A stretch of DNA of 64,000 nt from Kitagawia praeruptora (taxonomy: Eukaryota; Streptophyta; Magnoliopsida; Apiales; Apiaceae). Both the position numbers and the translations under genes were made by a program. Location of the stretch: assembly GCA_037693485.1 (NCBI GenBank), contig CM075350.1, positions 120,898,001 to 120,962,000 on the forward strand, in the 5' to 3' direction. This document shows, piece by piece, positions 1-11,648 of this stretch; the first letter of the stretch is position 1, and each line of letters begins with the position of its first letter. The notes under the pieces were generated by a model that did not search any database, was not told where the DNA came from, and saw only the letters and a list, made by a program, of their open reading frames with translations.

Positions 1-187
1 CTACGCCAACATAAAAGTTGATGTTGCCATAGAGAAGTAGAATGTTGCCTTTGACCCCCAAAGGCAACGGCAAAAATAGCAACACCAGCAAAATGTTGCC
101 AATGGAGTTTTTTGGATCTAAAGCAACATATTTCAGGCCTACGGCAACATTTTTTTGGTGTTGCCGTAGGCCTTTTATGGTGTAGTG
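1..187. mobile_element. CACTA-type DNA transposon end (partial)
   Basis: The segment ends at 187 with TGTAGTG, which on the other strand reads CACTACACC, the terminal signature of CACTA (CMC) elements. Subterminal copies of GGCCTACGGCAACA occur in both orientations (about 137-174), as is usual for transposase-binding subterminal repeats in this superfamily. A possible 3-bp target duplication (TAA) follows. The other end lies outside the window. No transposase coding is visible. Confidence 0.55.
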
Positions 188-313
188 TAATAATTGTAAG
201 CTGGTCAGAACATAATATAACAAATTCCTAAATCATTTTAATACTCATTTCAAAAATTAAGTACCATATTAATTATCATTTTGTGAACAAGACCTAGTGT
301 GTTGGAGACTTAG

Positions 314-1215
314 GTCAATGGATCAAGAATTCGATCTGATCCGATCCGACCCGATCCGAAATTAGCGGGTATGGATCCTTAAAAAAAAATTCGATCTGAT
401 TTAGATCCGATCCGATAAGGATTCGATCCGATAAGGAGCGAGTATGGATTTAGCATGATCCGATTCGTTAACGATCCGATCCGAATATATTTACATATTA
501 AATATTTGTTATATTTGTTATATATTATATAATATATATGTTATACTCCCTCCATCTCATATTATGTGTCCTCTTTGCAAATTTCACACATATTAAGAAT
601 AGTTAAATATTCCCATGTAATCAGATAACTATGAAACTATATTTTCATAATTAGACTTGGAATTCACCGTCATTAATTACTCCACAAGACTTACTCTTGC
701 TTTATTAATCTCCAGGAGTATAAAAACTTATATTGTTTATTAGTCAACTATTGGAAATATAAAATGAAAGACTATTTGCATGGGATAACGAACAAGACAC
801 ATAAAATGGGATATATTTTTTTCTCAAATAGGACACATAATATGAGATGGAGGGAGTATTTATTATTTATATGTATTTTATAATATATAATATACTATAT
901 TTATTATTTAGTATATATAAAATATATTTTATTTATCATATATAATATAAAATTTATAATATATAGACTTTTCGATTAACATCTACTATTTTGAATACAA
1001 CTCAAAGTACTAGTTAATCGTTAAATTACCAAATCAAATGTATTTATTTTTTTCTGAAATTTTGGCAATAACTTAAAAAATGATTTTTTTTTTAATTAAG
1101 CGTGTCGGATCTCCGATCCGAAACCCGAACGGGTATGGATCGAACTAAAAAATATCCGACCCCTGATCTAATCTGATCCGAACTCGAAAATTTTTAATGG
1201 ATTCGGATATTGATT
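314..1215. mobile_element. Nonautonomous DNA transposon with GATCCG arrays at both ends
   Basis: Two arrays of degenerate GATCCG/CGGATC motifs (about 330-480 and 1104-1205) face each other in inverted orientation around an A+T-rich core. Both include the phrase CGGGTATGGATC or its near copy. A Stowaway MITE (546-856) is nested in the core. I could not define clean terminal inverted repeats or a target duplication, so the borders are approximate. Confidence 0.5.
546..856. mobile_element. Stowaway MITE (Tc1/Mariner)
   Basis: Terminal inverted repeats CTCCCTCCATCTCATATTAT and its complement bound a 311-bp A+T-rich element. It is flanked by the dinucleotide TA on both sides (544-545 and 857-858). 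The CTCCCTCC start and TA target site are the Stowaway signature. Confidence 0.9.
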
Positions 1216-1473
1216 TTCGTAGTTCAACTTGGAGTAGATACATGAAGCAAATAGAGAATTTATCAAAAAAAAATACTATACTATTATTGTTTTAAAATAT
1301 TTAACCAGTACATAAATGATTTTTGAAAGCGTTAGTTATCAAAAATATAATTTGCAACTAAAACAAAATAAATTAAATTTATCTAGACAAAGGCTTGGGA
1401 AAAAAATTGATTGAACCTGAATTTTTTTTTTGTCAGGAATAAATTCAAATTTATTTTGGTTGCATTTGTTTGT

Positions 1474-1829
1474 GAATAAATGTTAAAAATAACAATTTTT
1501 TAAGTGAAGTTAATAAAAATATCAATTTCTAGGTGCATTGGCTGAAAATACCGGATTGGATACGCATTTTCAAGTTGGGTATCCCATTTTATATAAGATA
1601 CCCAACTCAGAAATGGGTATCTTAAAAAAAAAATTAAAAAAAAAATGTAGATACGCATTTGCCATTTGGGTATCACATATGGGATACCCAACTTGCAAAT
1701 GCGTATCATATGTATTTTGAATACCCATTTTGTAAATGCGTATCCAATCCGATATTTTCAGCCATCTCCTTCCAGAATTGTTATTTTCGTGATGAACTTT
1801 TACAAAATGGTTATTTTTAACCATTACCC
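1474..1829. mobile_element. Mutator-type MITE with 9-bp target duplication
   Basis: A perfect 9-bp direct repeat TTTGTTTGT flanks the element (1465-1473 and 1830-1838). The ends are long imperfect inverted repeats sharing GTTAAAAATAAC. A second inner inverted pair, near 1536-1566 and 1733-1762, shares GGATTGGATACGCATTT. Repeated GATACGCATTT/GGGTATCCC motifs fill the centre and would fold into a compound hairpin. It is related in motif to the element at 23138-23619. Confidence 0.85.
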
Positions 1830-2001
1830 TTTGTTTGTAAGATTTTTTTTTTCCAAAAAAATCGAGAAATTATATTTTGCAAAAATTTAATAAAAAATAA
1901 ATTCTTACAAAATAAGAAAAAAAAACGTATTTTGTGAAAAAAATTCTGAAAAAATAATGCACAGAACAGAAAAGGTAAAAATTGTTCACTGTAACTATAT
2001 A

Positions 2002-2180
2002 CAGTTAAACTTCGATAAATGAATACGTTCGGGACTGTAAAATTTTATTCATTAATCGAGATTATTAATTTATATATCAAGGTCAAAAATACACTGTCTC
2101 TATTATGTCGGGATCGAAAAAAATTATTCATTTGATGAGATTATTCGTTTAATGAATATTCATTTATCGAGATTCTACTG
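2002..2180. mobile_element. Emigrant-like (Pogo/Mariner) MITE
   Basis: Imperfect terminal inverted repeats (left CAGTTAAACTTCGATAAATG, right complement CAGTAGAATCTCGATAAATG) bound 179 bp, with TA at both flanks (2000-2001 and 2181-2182). The sequence resembles the Emigrant family terminus. Confidence 0.75.
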
Positions 2181-2947
2181 TATATTTTATTAAAGAGTTA
2201 AATAAGCCAAAACTCATTCTCATGTTGAAACCCTGAAATTAAATGGTTTTTACATATAAAATAATAAGAATATTTTGTAAATATAAATTTCAACTGTGTA
2301 TTTACAAAACTACCCTTATATATTCTATAGAAAAATAATAAACTCAGGTACTCCTCTCTTTATTAAATTTCCAAAATATACTGCTATTTATACACTAACG
2401 ATGATTCAAATACATAAAACATCAAGATGGACATGGGTCATGTTTGACAATAATAGATTGAATTAGCTGTTTGATGTTTGATTAACTGAATCGAATAGCG
2501 TTTTTGATTAATGGATTGAAGCAATTGTTTTGGAAAAAATTATTTGATAATAAACGGTTAGTATTTAAACTAGGCATAAAACAAATCTCTAATTCAAAAA
2601 GTTTCTAAATTAATTTTTTTAAAATTAACTTATTCACCTCAATAAGTTATTTCAATCAGCTAACTACATTATATGATGATTCACTTGATAACTTATCTCA
2701 ATCATCTAATTTTTATTGAAACATCTAACTTTCAAACACCACCATTGTCAAACAAAGATGACAATCCAGAGCACCTTGTAGTCTTTTCAACTGATGATAT
2801 AGTTATTTTAATGAAATATGTAGATTCGAACACCATGTATCGGTCAAAATATGATACTGGGCTCCCCAGAACATAACCTTTGTCTAGAGCACATGGGAGT
2901 GGATTTACGATGGTTTGAAAGAATGACGGATTCAGAAATGGCACAGC

Positions 2948-3630
2948 TAGGGCTGCACAAAGGTTCAAAATCGGATCGGATCGACCCGAACCGGATCGGA
3001 AACCAGATTTTATTGAATTCATGGATCGGGGACCGGACCAGTCATAACAGGTCTTTGGGACCGGACCGGACCGGAAAAACCCGGACCGGACCGGAACCGG
3101 ACCGGTTTGGACCGGTTAGTTAATATTTTATAAAAAAAATTAATTTGATAATTTAATTTTCATTCTTTGTTGATATATGAATTACTTGGTAAGTTAATTT
3201 AAATTTAAAAATAAATAAATGTCATATCATTTGTAAAGTAACATTAATTTGTAAACGTAATTATAAATTGTATATAGTATAAAATATGAAATTTAATCAT
3301 TTATATTATAGTGTTTCTATATACTATTTCATAAGTTTATTATTTACCAATTTGGATCACTAAAATATGCTATGTGTGAATATTTTATCAATACACTATA
3401 TAATTTAAAAGACAAAATAGTATAAAATTAAATATATACATAAAATCCGGTCTGATCCGGTCCGGATCAGGTGTTTTCAAGGTTTAGACCGGACCGGATC
3501 GAAGACCGGATTTTTTTGATTTTATGGACCGGGGACCAGACCGGTTATATTTGGTCCGGTCCGATCCTTGGACCGGTAGACCCAGTCCGGTCCAATTTAC
3601 CGGTCCAAATCGGAAAATTGTGCAGCCCTA
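2948..3630. mobile_element. hAT-type MITE with ACCGG arrays
   Basis: Terminal inverted repeats TAGGGCTGCACAA and its complement bound a 683-bp element. The flanks GGCACAGC (2940-2947) and GGCACAAC (3631-3638) form an 8-bp target duplication with one mismatch, as expected for hAT. Just inside each end is a dense array of GGACCGG/CCGGTCC-like motifs (about 2970-3115 and 3446-3610) in inverted orientation around an A+T-rich core. No coding sequence is present. Confidence 0.88.
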
Positions 3631-3639
3631 GGCACAACC

Positions 3640-4680
3640 ACTAGTGGGATGTACAAACCCCATTTTTTATGTACGGGCATCGAGTTAAAATTCATCATAG
3701 CATTGATATCTGTTTAGGATGAAATGTAATGTATACACGCATTCTTGAATTTTAAATAAAAAGAATTTTTTAAAATTATTTTTTATGATTTTTTTAAATA
3801 AAAATTGTAAAAAATGTTAAATAAAACTCTTTTTATTTAAAATTTAGGAATGCGTGAATAACTTAAATTGTGGGAGAGATGGAATAACGAAATATTCTTA
3901 TTAAGGAAGAAAGATTTGACAAATTTCAAAAAATTTGAATTATTATGCTAATCTCAAAACATTGTTTTTTTATTAACACTTATTTTGGAAATATCACAAT
4001 GAAAGTAAGGCCAAAATGTAAAAAAAAAGTAAATATAAAACAATAATAATGTTAAGCAAAACTTAAGACAATATATATAGAAAGAACTGAGAAAATTAAA
4101 AACCTAAATTTACGAATGTAGCGCTATGTAATATACTTTCTTACTGATGAACTTTGGAAACGTGTGGGAGGAAGAGGGAAAGAAGAGGGAGCGCGATTGA
4201 CTACAATACAAATAGGAAAAGAACTACTAGTATATTACACTATTACATTGTACATTAGACCTGTTATAAACTTCAATAAAAAAATTCTATTGAAATTAAT
4301 TTTCTCTTATATCTTTACATAATTAAACTAAATTGTATGTCTTCACTAGACTATAGACTAAGTACACAAATAAGTTTGCTAGACAACATTTAATAAAATA
4401 CAAAGTAGTCCTCATTTAAATGCTTGCAATAAACATTCGAAGTATGATATAGGTGTAAACATGTATGTTGTGACAACTCGATTAAAAAGAATTTAATGTG
4501 ATTTTGTTCTATATTCAAAATCAAAGAAATGTGTTCATAAATTAAGAGTTAATAATCATCTTCTACCTGGACGCGATTCCGCATTTTTGAACTACGAATA
4601 ACTAGTTCGTAAGAATTGTACATCTGGTATCCATATTACAGTAAAATTTTATAATATTCCTTGATTTAGCCCAATTTAAA
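3640..4680. other. Intergenic A+T-rich stretch
   Basis: No gene is visible. The part at about 4250-4560 is homologous to 11380-12090, so it belongs to a dispersed repeat. A 40-bp stretch near 3673 resembles the sequence at 4684. Confidence 0.5.
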
Positions 4681-4682
4681 GT

Positions 4683-5156
4683 ATGGGCTTCGCATTAAAA
4701 ATCATCAATGTATTAGTATCTGTGTTGGAGGTCCATCTCTCGAGCTGGGCCCGGATGAAGGTCCATTACCAGAGTCCAATGAAGAAGCCCAATGCGAACG
4801 TGTCCAAAGGGGCCGAACGAAGGTTGGATAAGGATAACACAGTGTTTACACCTTTAAACAATCTTATCTCGAAGATTCTCCAAGAGATTAAGGGTAATTC
4901 TGGGTTCGTTCGACCAGCCAGGCTGAAGACCCCTGAACACAAGAGGAACGAGAACAAGTATTGTGACTACCATCGGGATAAAGGTCACAACACTGATGAA
5001 TGTTACGATTTAAAGAAGTTGATTGAAAAGATGATTAAGGATGGAGACTTGACTAAGTTGGTTGGAGATTTGAGAGACAAGCTTGATAATAAAGAGAAAA
5101 AGAAGGACGCTGAAGAATTCGCAAAAGAAAGCAGGGAACTTACTTGTTTATGTTGA
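4683..5156 (+). pseudogene. Ty3 (Tat/Athila-type) gag C-terminal fragment
   Basis: Residues of the 157-codon open stretch include a zinc-knuckle-like segment, KYCDYHRDKGHNTDEC, followed by the LKKLIEKMI helix. This is the typical C-terminal gag arrangement of Tat/Ogre/Athila Ty3 retrotransposons, and a Lys/Glu-rich tail follows. The upstream codons (to about 4807) come from an LTR-like segment and are not gag, so the annotated ATG is not the native start. No protease or reverse transcriptase follows in frame. This is a relic of an internally deleted element, with coding joined directly to LTR-like DNA. Confidence 0.65.
4723..4807 (+). repeat. 85-bp direct repeat, copy 1
   Basis: This stretch, starting TGTTGGAGGTCCATCTC, recurs almost unchanged at 5516-5600. 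The two copies flank the gag fragment and look like pieces of the two LTRs of one degraded Ty3 element. Confidence 0.85.
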
Positions 5157-5339
5157 AATAGACTGGGATGGAGAAATCAGGAAGATTGTTGCTCCGAGAG
5201 GCCTCGTTGCGCCTGGAAATGGTTAGAGGTTGGAGAGGTTTTTCTGTGCATAAAGACAAAAATGAAAAGACCTTGGCTATTATATAGGGAATAGTGACGT
5301 TTGGACAAAATGTTTCGAATTCAACGTGTATGATTAAAG

Positions 5340-5935
5340 CGCAAATCTCGAGGTGGACAGTTGTCAGCATTAAAGGGACACATCCCCCGTGCAGAATCTT
5401 ATCTTCATATGCTAGCATCTTTATCCAAAGAAAGGCTCTCGAAAGATAACTCCGAAGATGGACTTTGGGCTTTGGCCTCCGTCCTATGGATGACTCTGAA
5501 CGAAGCCCAGGAACATGTTGGAGGTCCATCTCCCGAGCTGGCCCCGGATGAAGGTCCATTACCAGAGTCCAATGAAGAAGCCCAATGCGAACGTGTCCAA
5601 GGTGGGCCATCGACGTTCGATCCACAAGCAGCCAACGATCCATACGGCTATACACTCCTCAGAACGTGGGACACGTTCCTCCACTCGCCCACCTCCTGGT
5701 CAACCGTCCACGAACTTCCATAGTAAATGAGGATTGGTCAGGTTTGAGTAATCATTCAATCACATTCTACACACACACACAAACTCTCTACGTTCAACAT
5801 TACTCAATTCGAAAACTAGTTAACTTATTCTCACACCAGAGATGAATCGGGGGCCACCACTCTCGCATTCTTCTAATTTGTAGGTCCGACCGAATCAAAG
5901 GTTTGGCAGAATTCTGGTTGTAACAATCTGTTTAA
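5340..5935 (+). repeat. LTR-like remnant containing 85-bp repeat copy 2 (5516-5600)
   Basis: Copy 2 of the 85-bp repeat lies inside a more G+C-rich segment that ends TTGTAACA near 5925, as an LTR might. Open stretches here (for example 5361-5723) overlap in several frames and match no protein I recognise, so I treat the segment as LTR or leader DNA. The left border is uncertain. Confidence 0.45.
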
Positions 5936-6425
5936 GCCTAAATGTTTTTATTAAGGGCAAAATTATCCAAAGATCCAGGGTAGATTGCCCCAAATTTTCC
6001 TTTAGCGAGATCCAAATGGTGATCCAAATTTGAAGCAGTGAATAGTACTGATCCAAATTTGGATCACCACTATTTACAAATTTGGATCAGTTAGTTTAAT
6101 ATTAAAATAATGATTTTGTTATTTAAATATATTTAATTTATTAGATATAAAATTGATTTATGATTTTTCAATTATTTAATTAATAATAGTACATAATTAA
6201 TATAATGAATGTGTTTTTAATTAACTAAGAACACAATTTTAATATTATTTACGTATAGACCTATAATAGTACATTAAAACAGGTAACACAATTTTAATAA
6301 ACATCATAATAGAATTATGATGAATGTTACCTTATGTCCTATAATTTCCTAATAATTTGCTTTCCCCTCCATTTTTAACTATTTTATAAAATTATTTTAA
6401 TTAAAAATTACACACACAAGTAATC
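5936..6425. other. Intergenic; short inverted repeat near 6000-6095
   Basis: GTGATCCAAATTTG near 6016 and CAAATTTGGATCAC near 6055 form a short inverted pair. The rest is A+T-rich with no gene. Confidence 0.4.
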
Positions 6426-6428
6426 ATA

Positions 6429-6747
6429 GATCCGTTTGACTAAATTTAAAAATATTACTTACAACTTAATTTGCTTAAAGTGATAAATGAAAAGTAAAAA
6501 TTTTAAGTTAATATCTATTTGGTTAATTTTATATTATAATTGACTTATAAATTATTTAGAATGTAACCATAAAAATAAATTTGATAAATTATCTATTTGA
6601 ATAAATTTTATATTATGATTGACTTTTGATTTTAAGCTGTTTTTTAACTTTAGGTCAATTTTTGACTTATTACACAAACAACCATTTTTCGACTTAAAGT
6701 AAAAAATGATTTTAAGCCGGACTTTAAAGCTGTACACAAACGGGCTC
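6429..6747. mobile_element. Tourist-like MITE (possible)
   Basis: The ends GATCCGTTTGAC and the complement of CACAAACGGGCTC form imperfect inverted repeats. ATA flanks both sides (6426-6428 and 6748-6750). The GTTTG-type terminus resembles the clearer copy at 7282-7696. The interior has no gene. Confidence 0.5.
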
Positions 6748-7281
6748 ATACTCACTATTTTTGTGATGAATATTACTGTATTTTCAATAATTTTTTAAAA
6801 ATTTGATCCTCCCCATTTTTTACTAATTTGTAAATTTACTTGTAAAATCAAGTAAAAATAGAAAAACCTAATTGAATTAAAATGCATACACATCCAAATA
6901 AAAATACTAACTATTTTTATGATGAATGTTTCCTTATTTTTAATAATTTTTTAATAATTTGATTTTTTTGTCCATTTTAACTAGTTTGTAATATTAGTTA
7001 AAAATTAAATAAAAAGAGTCTAAAATTTGAATTAAAATTCATACACACCAAAATAATCATGCTCATTATTTTTTTGATGAATATTACCTTATTTTCACTA
7101 TTTTTTTAACAATTTTATTTCCCTTCCATTTTTGACTAGTTTGTAGATAAATGGTTCACGTTTTTTTTTGTCAGTGGTATATATTTCATAGATAAATTGC
7201 ATCATGTACAATATTTGTAAGAAGGCTTCTTTCATTCTTATCATCTAACTGAAAGACACATGTATTACCTTCGGACGCTTA

Positions 7282-7696
7282 GAGCATGTTTGGCTCCCCT
7301 TAATTTTTTTTTTAATTTCACTTAAAGTGAAAATGAGGTGCTTGTTTCCACCTAAAATTTTCAACTTAAAGTAAGTTTTAGTTCAAAAAATTTAAGTACC
7401 TTTGAGTTACTTTTTTCAACTTATTTTTTTTTTCTCCTATCAATTTTTATATATTCGATTCACTTTTTAACTCACATTATAATCTTTGCATATATTTGTA
7501 TTTTATACTTTTATATTATGTTTAAAAAATATAAATTTCTATTTTTTAATATTTTTTTTTTAAAAAAATAACTTTAAGTAAAATTAGCTAAACAAATACA
7601 TCTAACTTAAAGTTAAAATTATCACTTTTCACTTAAAGCAAGTAAGTTGAACTTTAAGTAATAAGTAACATTTTTTAAGTTAAGCCAAACGGGCTA
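7282..7696. mobile_element. Tourist-like (PIF/Harbinger) MITE
   Basis: The left end GAGCATGTTTGGC and the complement of the right end, TAGCCCGTTTGGC, form terminal inverted repeats. TTA is duplicated at 7279-7281 and 7697-7699, the Harbinger target length. The interior is A+T-rich with ACTTAAAGT repeats in both orientations. Confidence 0.65.
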
Positions 7697-7699
7697 TTA

Positions 7700-8564
7700 G
7701 ACAATAGAACTTTAATGTCTGAGAAGATGACACCCGATTGGTACGTACATTACAAATAAAACGAATATTTGAAAGAAAAGTGAAGTAAAACTACAAGAGC
7801 AACACTACAAACATGTATCATGGACGATCTTCAAAAGTCTCAAAACCCACTCCACTAAAACCCCGATTTTTCCATAATTTGTCACCAACCGACTTTAAAA
7901 AACCTGCATTTCTGTTTATCAACCCAATCAATAGGGACACAAAGGGAACAAAGAAGGGTCTCGTTAAAAATCCACAAGAGGAAAATCCTTTGGGAAAAAA
8001 ACTCAAATGGGAAAAGAGTGACCTCTTCCTCCGTCCATCATCTCTTTACATGTAAATTGCCAACATATAAATATATAATCGTCTATGTCAATTATAGAAG
8101 GTCAATAAACATGTCGGGAATTCATGCAAAAGAGTATCCCTTTGGCTAGATACCTTAGGGCTTGGTCAACTGTTATGACACAACAACGTCCATAAGACGA
8201 TATCAATATTTCTCCCAAATTAGCCAAAAAAGTCATCTTATATGGCACTTCCATAAAGGTACAGAATGGTCATCTAAAATGACACAAATAATTATACAAT
8301 AATAAACGATTTTCTAACAAAAAAATCGAAATGAAGTATAACATACTTAATTAAATTCAAAAACTCGTGAATCGAACAAGGAATTACAAATTATCGGACA
8401 TTCCAAAAATTGACATAATCATCACGTTACAAAAATGGAAGAGCAACATACATATATACCGGATACATAATTTACTCAGTAACACACAAGACACAAACAA
8501 TCATCAAGAAATATTAATTCTAAGGAAACTTTCATCAAACACGTTCAATTTCAAACTTTATTAA
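7700..8564. other. Intergenic, no confident gene
   Basis: An 80-codon open stretch at 7813-8055 has no recognisable domain and has an equal-length open frame opposite it. I do not call a gene here. Confidence 0.4.
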
Positions 8565-8839
8565 TGATACGACTCTGTCCTACAATTATGAATTAATCGA
8601 TTCTTAGAGGGAATCAGGCTCGAATTTGTAGAGTGAATTATTCTCAAAATTAGGTTTATTCATTCAATGCCTCAATCGAAGATAATAAGGTTCCTTATAT
8701 AGGAACATATTACATAGTATGATAGAAGTTTCCATATATTGGGAACTTATAATTAGTAACTCTAAATAAGCAAGACATTTAAATATAGTATACTTTTATT
8801 CTATAGATATAAAATAATAGAGAGATATAGATCCTAACA
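8565..8839 (-). repeat. 3' LTR of the gag-only Ty3 element
   Basis: It begins TGATACGACTCTG and ends GATCCTAACA on the + strand, so it reads TG...CA on the coding strand. It aligns along its length with 9891-10098 joined to 11048-11113, with scattered substitutions. Confidence 0.88.
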
Positions 8840-8879
8840 TCCCACGCCCCATGAAAAACAGCTTGTCCTCAAGTGCCAA

Positions 8880-9837
8880 AAGCGTTAGGTATCATTCGCT
8901 CCATCTAATATTAGAAGTTGTGGCTTGTGACATATATGGCCTGGTTTGTAATGTTCATCACAATTTAAGCACAATCCTTTGGCACGTCTTTCTTTTTATT
9001 CTACCCAAGTAAGACGTTTAACCCCAGGAGGTAAGACATACATTGAAGTGGTCGAGTGTAAGGTAGGAAGAACTGGCGAAGAAACATTGTGAGAAGAAGG
9101 CTCCCCAACACCCATAAAAGAAGAATGATCTGAATTGGCTAAGATAGCCTCTTCTTGTGACATTGCCAACTGAAAAGCATGAGTAAGACTAATCGGCATT
9201 AACAACCGCACACCAGCTTGAATATCACCTCGGGGTCCCGATAAAAACATGCTAATCTGACGGGGTTCTAATAAATCAGGAACCATATTAACGAGCTTTT
9301 CGTAAGAACTAATATATTCACGTACGGTGCTAGTTTGAGTTAACTTGGAAAGAGAACTGCAAGGATCAATGAATTCACGAGAACCAAAATGAGTGCAAAT
9401 AGCACGGGAAGATTGTTGCCATGAAAGTACTCCCAACGATTGCTGAATCCAACGATACCATATTAAGGCGGCCCCCTGAAGATGAACAACAGCCACCGCA
9501 ACCTTCTGCGCATCAGCAACTTCATTCAACTCAAAAAAAGTTCTGCCTGATAAAGCCATGCTTCGGGATCTTCTCCGGAAAATCGAGGAAATTCAATGCG
9601 TATAATTTTCTTCTGAATAATAGTACCCATCGGATTAGTTTTACCATGAGGCACTCGCTGATTTAGTTGTGGTTCAGAAGGTGTAACAGTAGAGAGTTTT
9701 TGAAGGGCAACAACGATCATCTGATTGGTTTCCTGTTGAAGTTGTCGATCTTGAAGCAATTGGTTCATGCTAGTCACCAACAAACCCACCTGTTCTGTAA
9801 GAGACGCAACCCGTTCTTCCACATCCTTCATAGTCAT
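8880..9837 (-). pseudogene. Ty3 gag, frameshifted and stopped
   Basis: The product would be the structural capsid/nucleocapsid protein of the element. Translation from the ATG at 9837 gives a coiled-coil start (EERVASLTEQVGLLV) and the conserved capsid motif FPRFSGEDPEAWLYQAELF. Near 9531 a run of seven A residues on the + strand is one base short, which shifts the frame. Downstream the capsid domain continues (VHLQGAALIWYRW, LTQTSTVREYISSYEKLV). A TAA stop at 8996-8998 precedes an in-frame zinc knuckle, CLNCDEHYKPGHIC. About 25 codons later the coding ends near the polypurine tract and 3' LTR. No pol remains. Confidence 0.85.
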
Positions 9838-9890
9838 GGTAGAAACAAAACAAAGATCTGGAAAAGAAAAAAATTGGCTCTGATACCAGA

Positions 9891-10098
9891 TGATAGGACT
9901 CTGTCCTACAATTATGAATTAATTGATTCTTAGAGGGAATCAGACTCGAATTCGTAGAGTGAATTATTCTCAAAATTAGGTTATTCATTCAATGCCTCAA
10001 CCGGAGATAATAGGGTTCCTTATATAGGAATAGATTGCATAGTATGATAGAAGTTTCCAAATATTAGGAACTTATAATCAGTAACTCTAAATAAGCAA
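9891..10098 (-). repeat. 5' LTR of the gag-only Ty3 element, first part
   Basis: This matches 8565-8775 of the other LTR. The match breaks after ATAAGCAA, where the Helitron begins, and resumes at 11048. Confidence 0.85.
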
Positions 10099-11047
10099 TC
10101 TATATATATTATAATGCTAGGAGATCGGAAAGCTATCAGAATCGTTCAAGATATTTTTCTTAAATTTTTGTACTTTTGAATTTTTTATTAAAATTGTTTT
10201 TTTTGCAATAAATAGCTCTTAATGACATATTAATTAGTCATTAATTATACCTAATAAATATATATTATTATTTTATTTATTTAATAAATTAGAAAACCTT
10301 TCGGCATTATAATTATTATTTCAATATTAAATATTAATTACATATATAATTAAGTTTATCATTAGGTAAAATGATGACCTAAAATTGTTTACATTGCATC
10401 CTTTTTTATTCGCTATCGAATACCACTGCAATTTCTTTTATGACAATTATAGTACAGACGATCATTAACTTCTCAAGTAATCTTTATTATTAATGATTAT
10501 GAAAATCTTAATAAATTATGAAAATATTTAAATCTCCGCTTAACACCTGTAATAAAGGTAATACAAATAGTTTTTTGTTTTTACACATGAATAAATTACA
10601 TATGGGTTATGACCAAATCAATTAAATTGAAAAAACCAAATATTATCGGTAGATTAAATCTATAAAAAGGTTATATACCCGCTGTTCATTATATTGTGTC
10701 GAAATAAATTAATATTGTAATTAAATAAATTCTTAAACCACTATTGAACATGTATGTTTTAAGAGGGGCGTCAGCTTTAAAAAGTGTTATTATATTTAAT
10801 ATTTTAACTTTTGATCGTAAAGATTACATTGTATTATAATTGCTACTTTTTATGTTTATGATATTTGTTAAGATAATCAAAATTTTAGATATATAATGAG
10901 AGTATTTTCAAACTTATAATTTATGTAAATTGTTTTGAATCAATTTTTTTAAGAAAAATCTTAAAAACCCATAAAAATTAATTTATCAGTTTTCAATATT
11001 TGAAAATAAAATTTATAAACCGCGCGAATCGCGGACAAGTTGCCTAG
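10099..11047 (+). mobile_element. Nonautonomous Helitron inside an LTR
   Basis: The 949-bp insert starts TCTATATATATTATAATG and ends CTAG, preceded by a terminal hairpin CCGCG-CGAAT-CGCGG at about 11022-11036, and is followed by T. TC start, CTAG end, 3' hairpin and lack of target duplication are the Helitron signature. Comparison with the uninterrupted LTR at 8565-8839 locates both borders independently. There is no RepHel coding. Confidence 0.88.
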
Positions 11048-11160
11048 TTCACTTAAATATAGTATACTTCTATTCTATAGATATAAAATAATAGAGAAAT
11101 ATAGATCCTAACAATTTATGCTATAGATATAAAATAATAGAAAAATATAGATCCTAACAA
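11048..11160 (-). repeat. 5' LTR second part, with its last 40 bp duplicated
   Basis: 11048-11113 completes the interrupted LTR. The terminal stretch ATAGATATAAAATAATAG...GATCCTAACA is then repeated once more, ending at about 11160. Confidence 0.8.
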
Positions 11161-11639
11161 TTTATGAATGCAGGGACAAAAAAATCAACTAAAACTTATT
11201 TAATTTTTATAAACAAATCAATTAAAAACTATATTTTACAGAGAGCCAGGGAGAAAAATAAAATAAAATACAATGCATGATATAAATCAAACCAAAAATC
11301 ATATTTACAAATTACAAGTGAATGAAGATGAAATAAAAAAAAGGATCGATTGTGGTTCAGTTTAGTTAGTTACATATTTTAATAAAACGTTTGTATTGTA
11401 GTTAATTTTCTCCTATATCTTTATCATTATTCAAGTATACAAATAAGTTTGTTAGACAACTGCAAACTAGTTCTCATTTTTATTTTTTTTAACAAACTAG
11501 TTCTCATTTAAATGTTAGTAGCAATAACATTAGAAAGTAGGAGTATAATATAGGTGTCAACGTGCATGATGTGACATATATTAGTTAAAAGTAATTTAGT
11601 GTGATTTTCTTTTTGTACATTCAAAATCTGAGGAACGTG
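11161..11639. repeat. Dispersed repeat related to 4250-4560
   Basis: From about 11380 the sequence follows 4270-4560 with many substitutions and small gaps. Shared phrases include ACAAATAAGTTTG and GTGTGATTTT/GTGATTTTGTTC. The match resumes beyond the MITE at 12043. There is no gene. Confidence 0.55.
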
Positions 11640-11648
11640 TTTGTAAAT

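Larger units (their letters stand above)
8565..11113 (-). mobile_element. Gag-only Ty3 LTR retrotransposon split by a Helitron
   Basis: Two LTRs of about 275 bp flank about 1.05 kb of internal DNA on the - strand. The 3' LTR is at 8565-8839. The 5' LTR is at 9891-10098 plus 11048-11113, interrupted by the Helitron at 10099-11047. A primer site complementary to initiator-Met tRNA (core TGGTATCAGAGCC on the - strand) lies just inside the 5' LTR, at 9877-9888. The internal region codes only for gag, with protease, reverse transcriptase and integrase deleted, so this is a nonautonomous gag-bearing derivative. I found no clear 5-bp target duplication, perhaps because the last 40 bp of the LTR are duplicated at 11119-11160. 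Confidence 0.85.
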
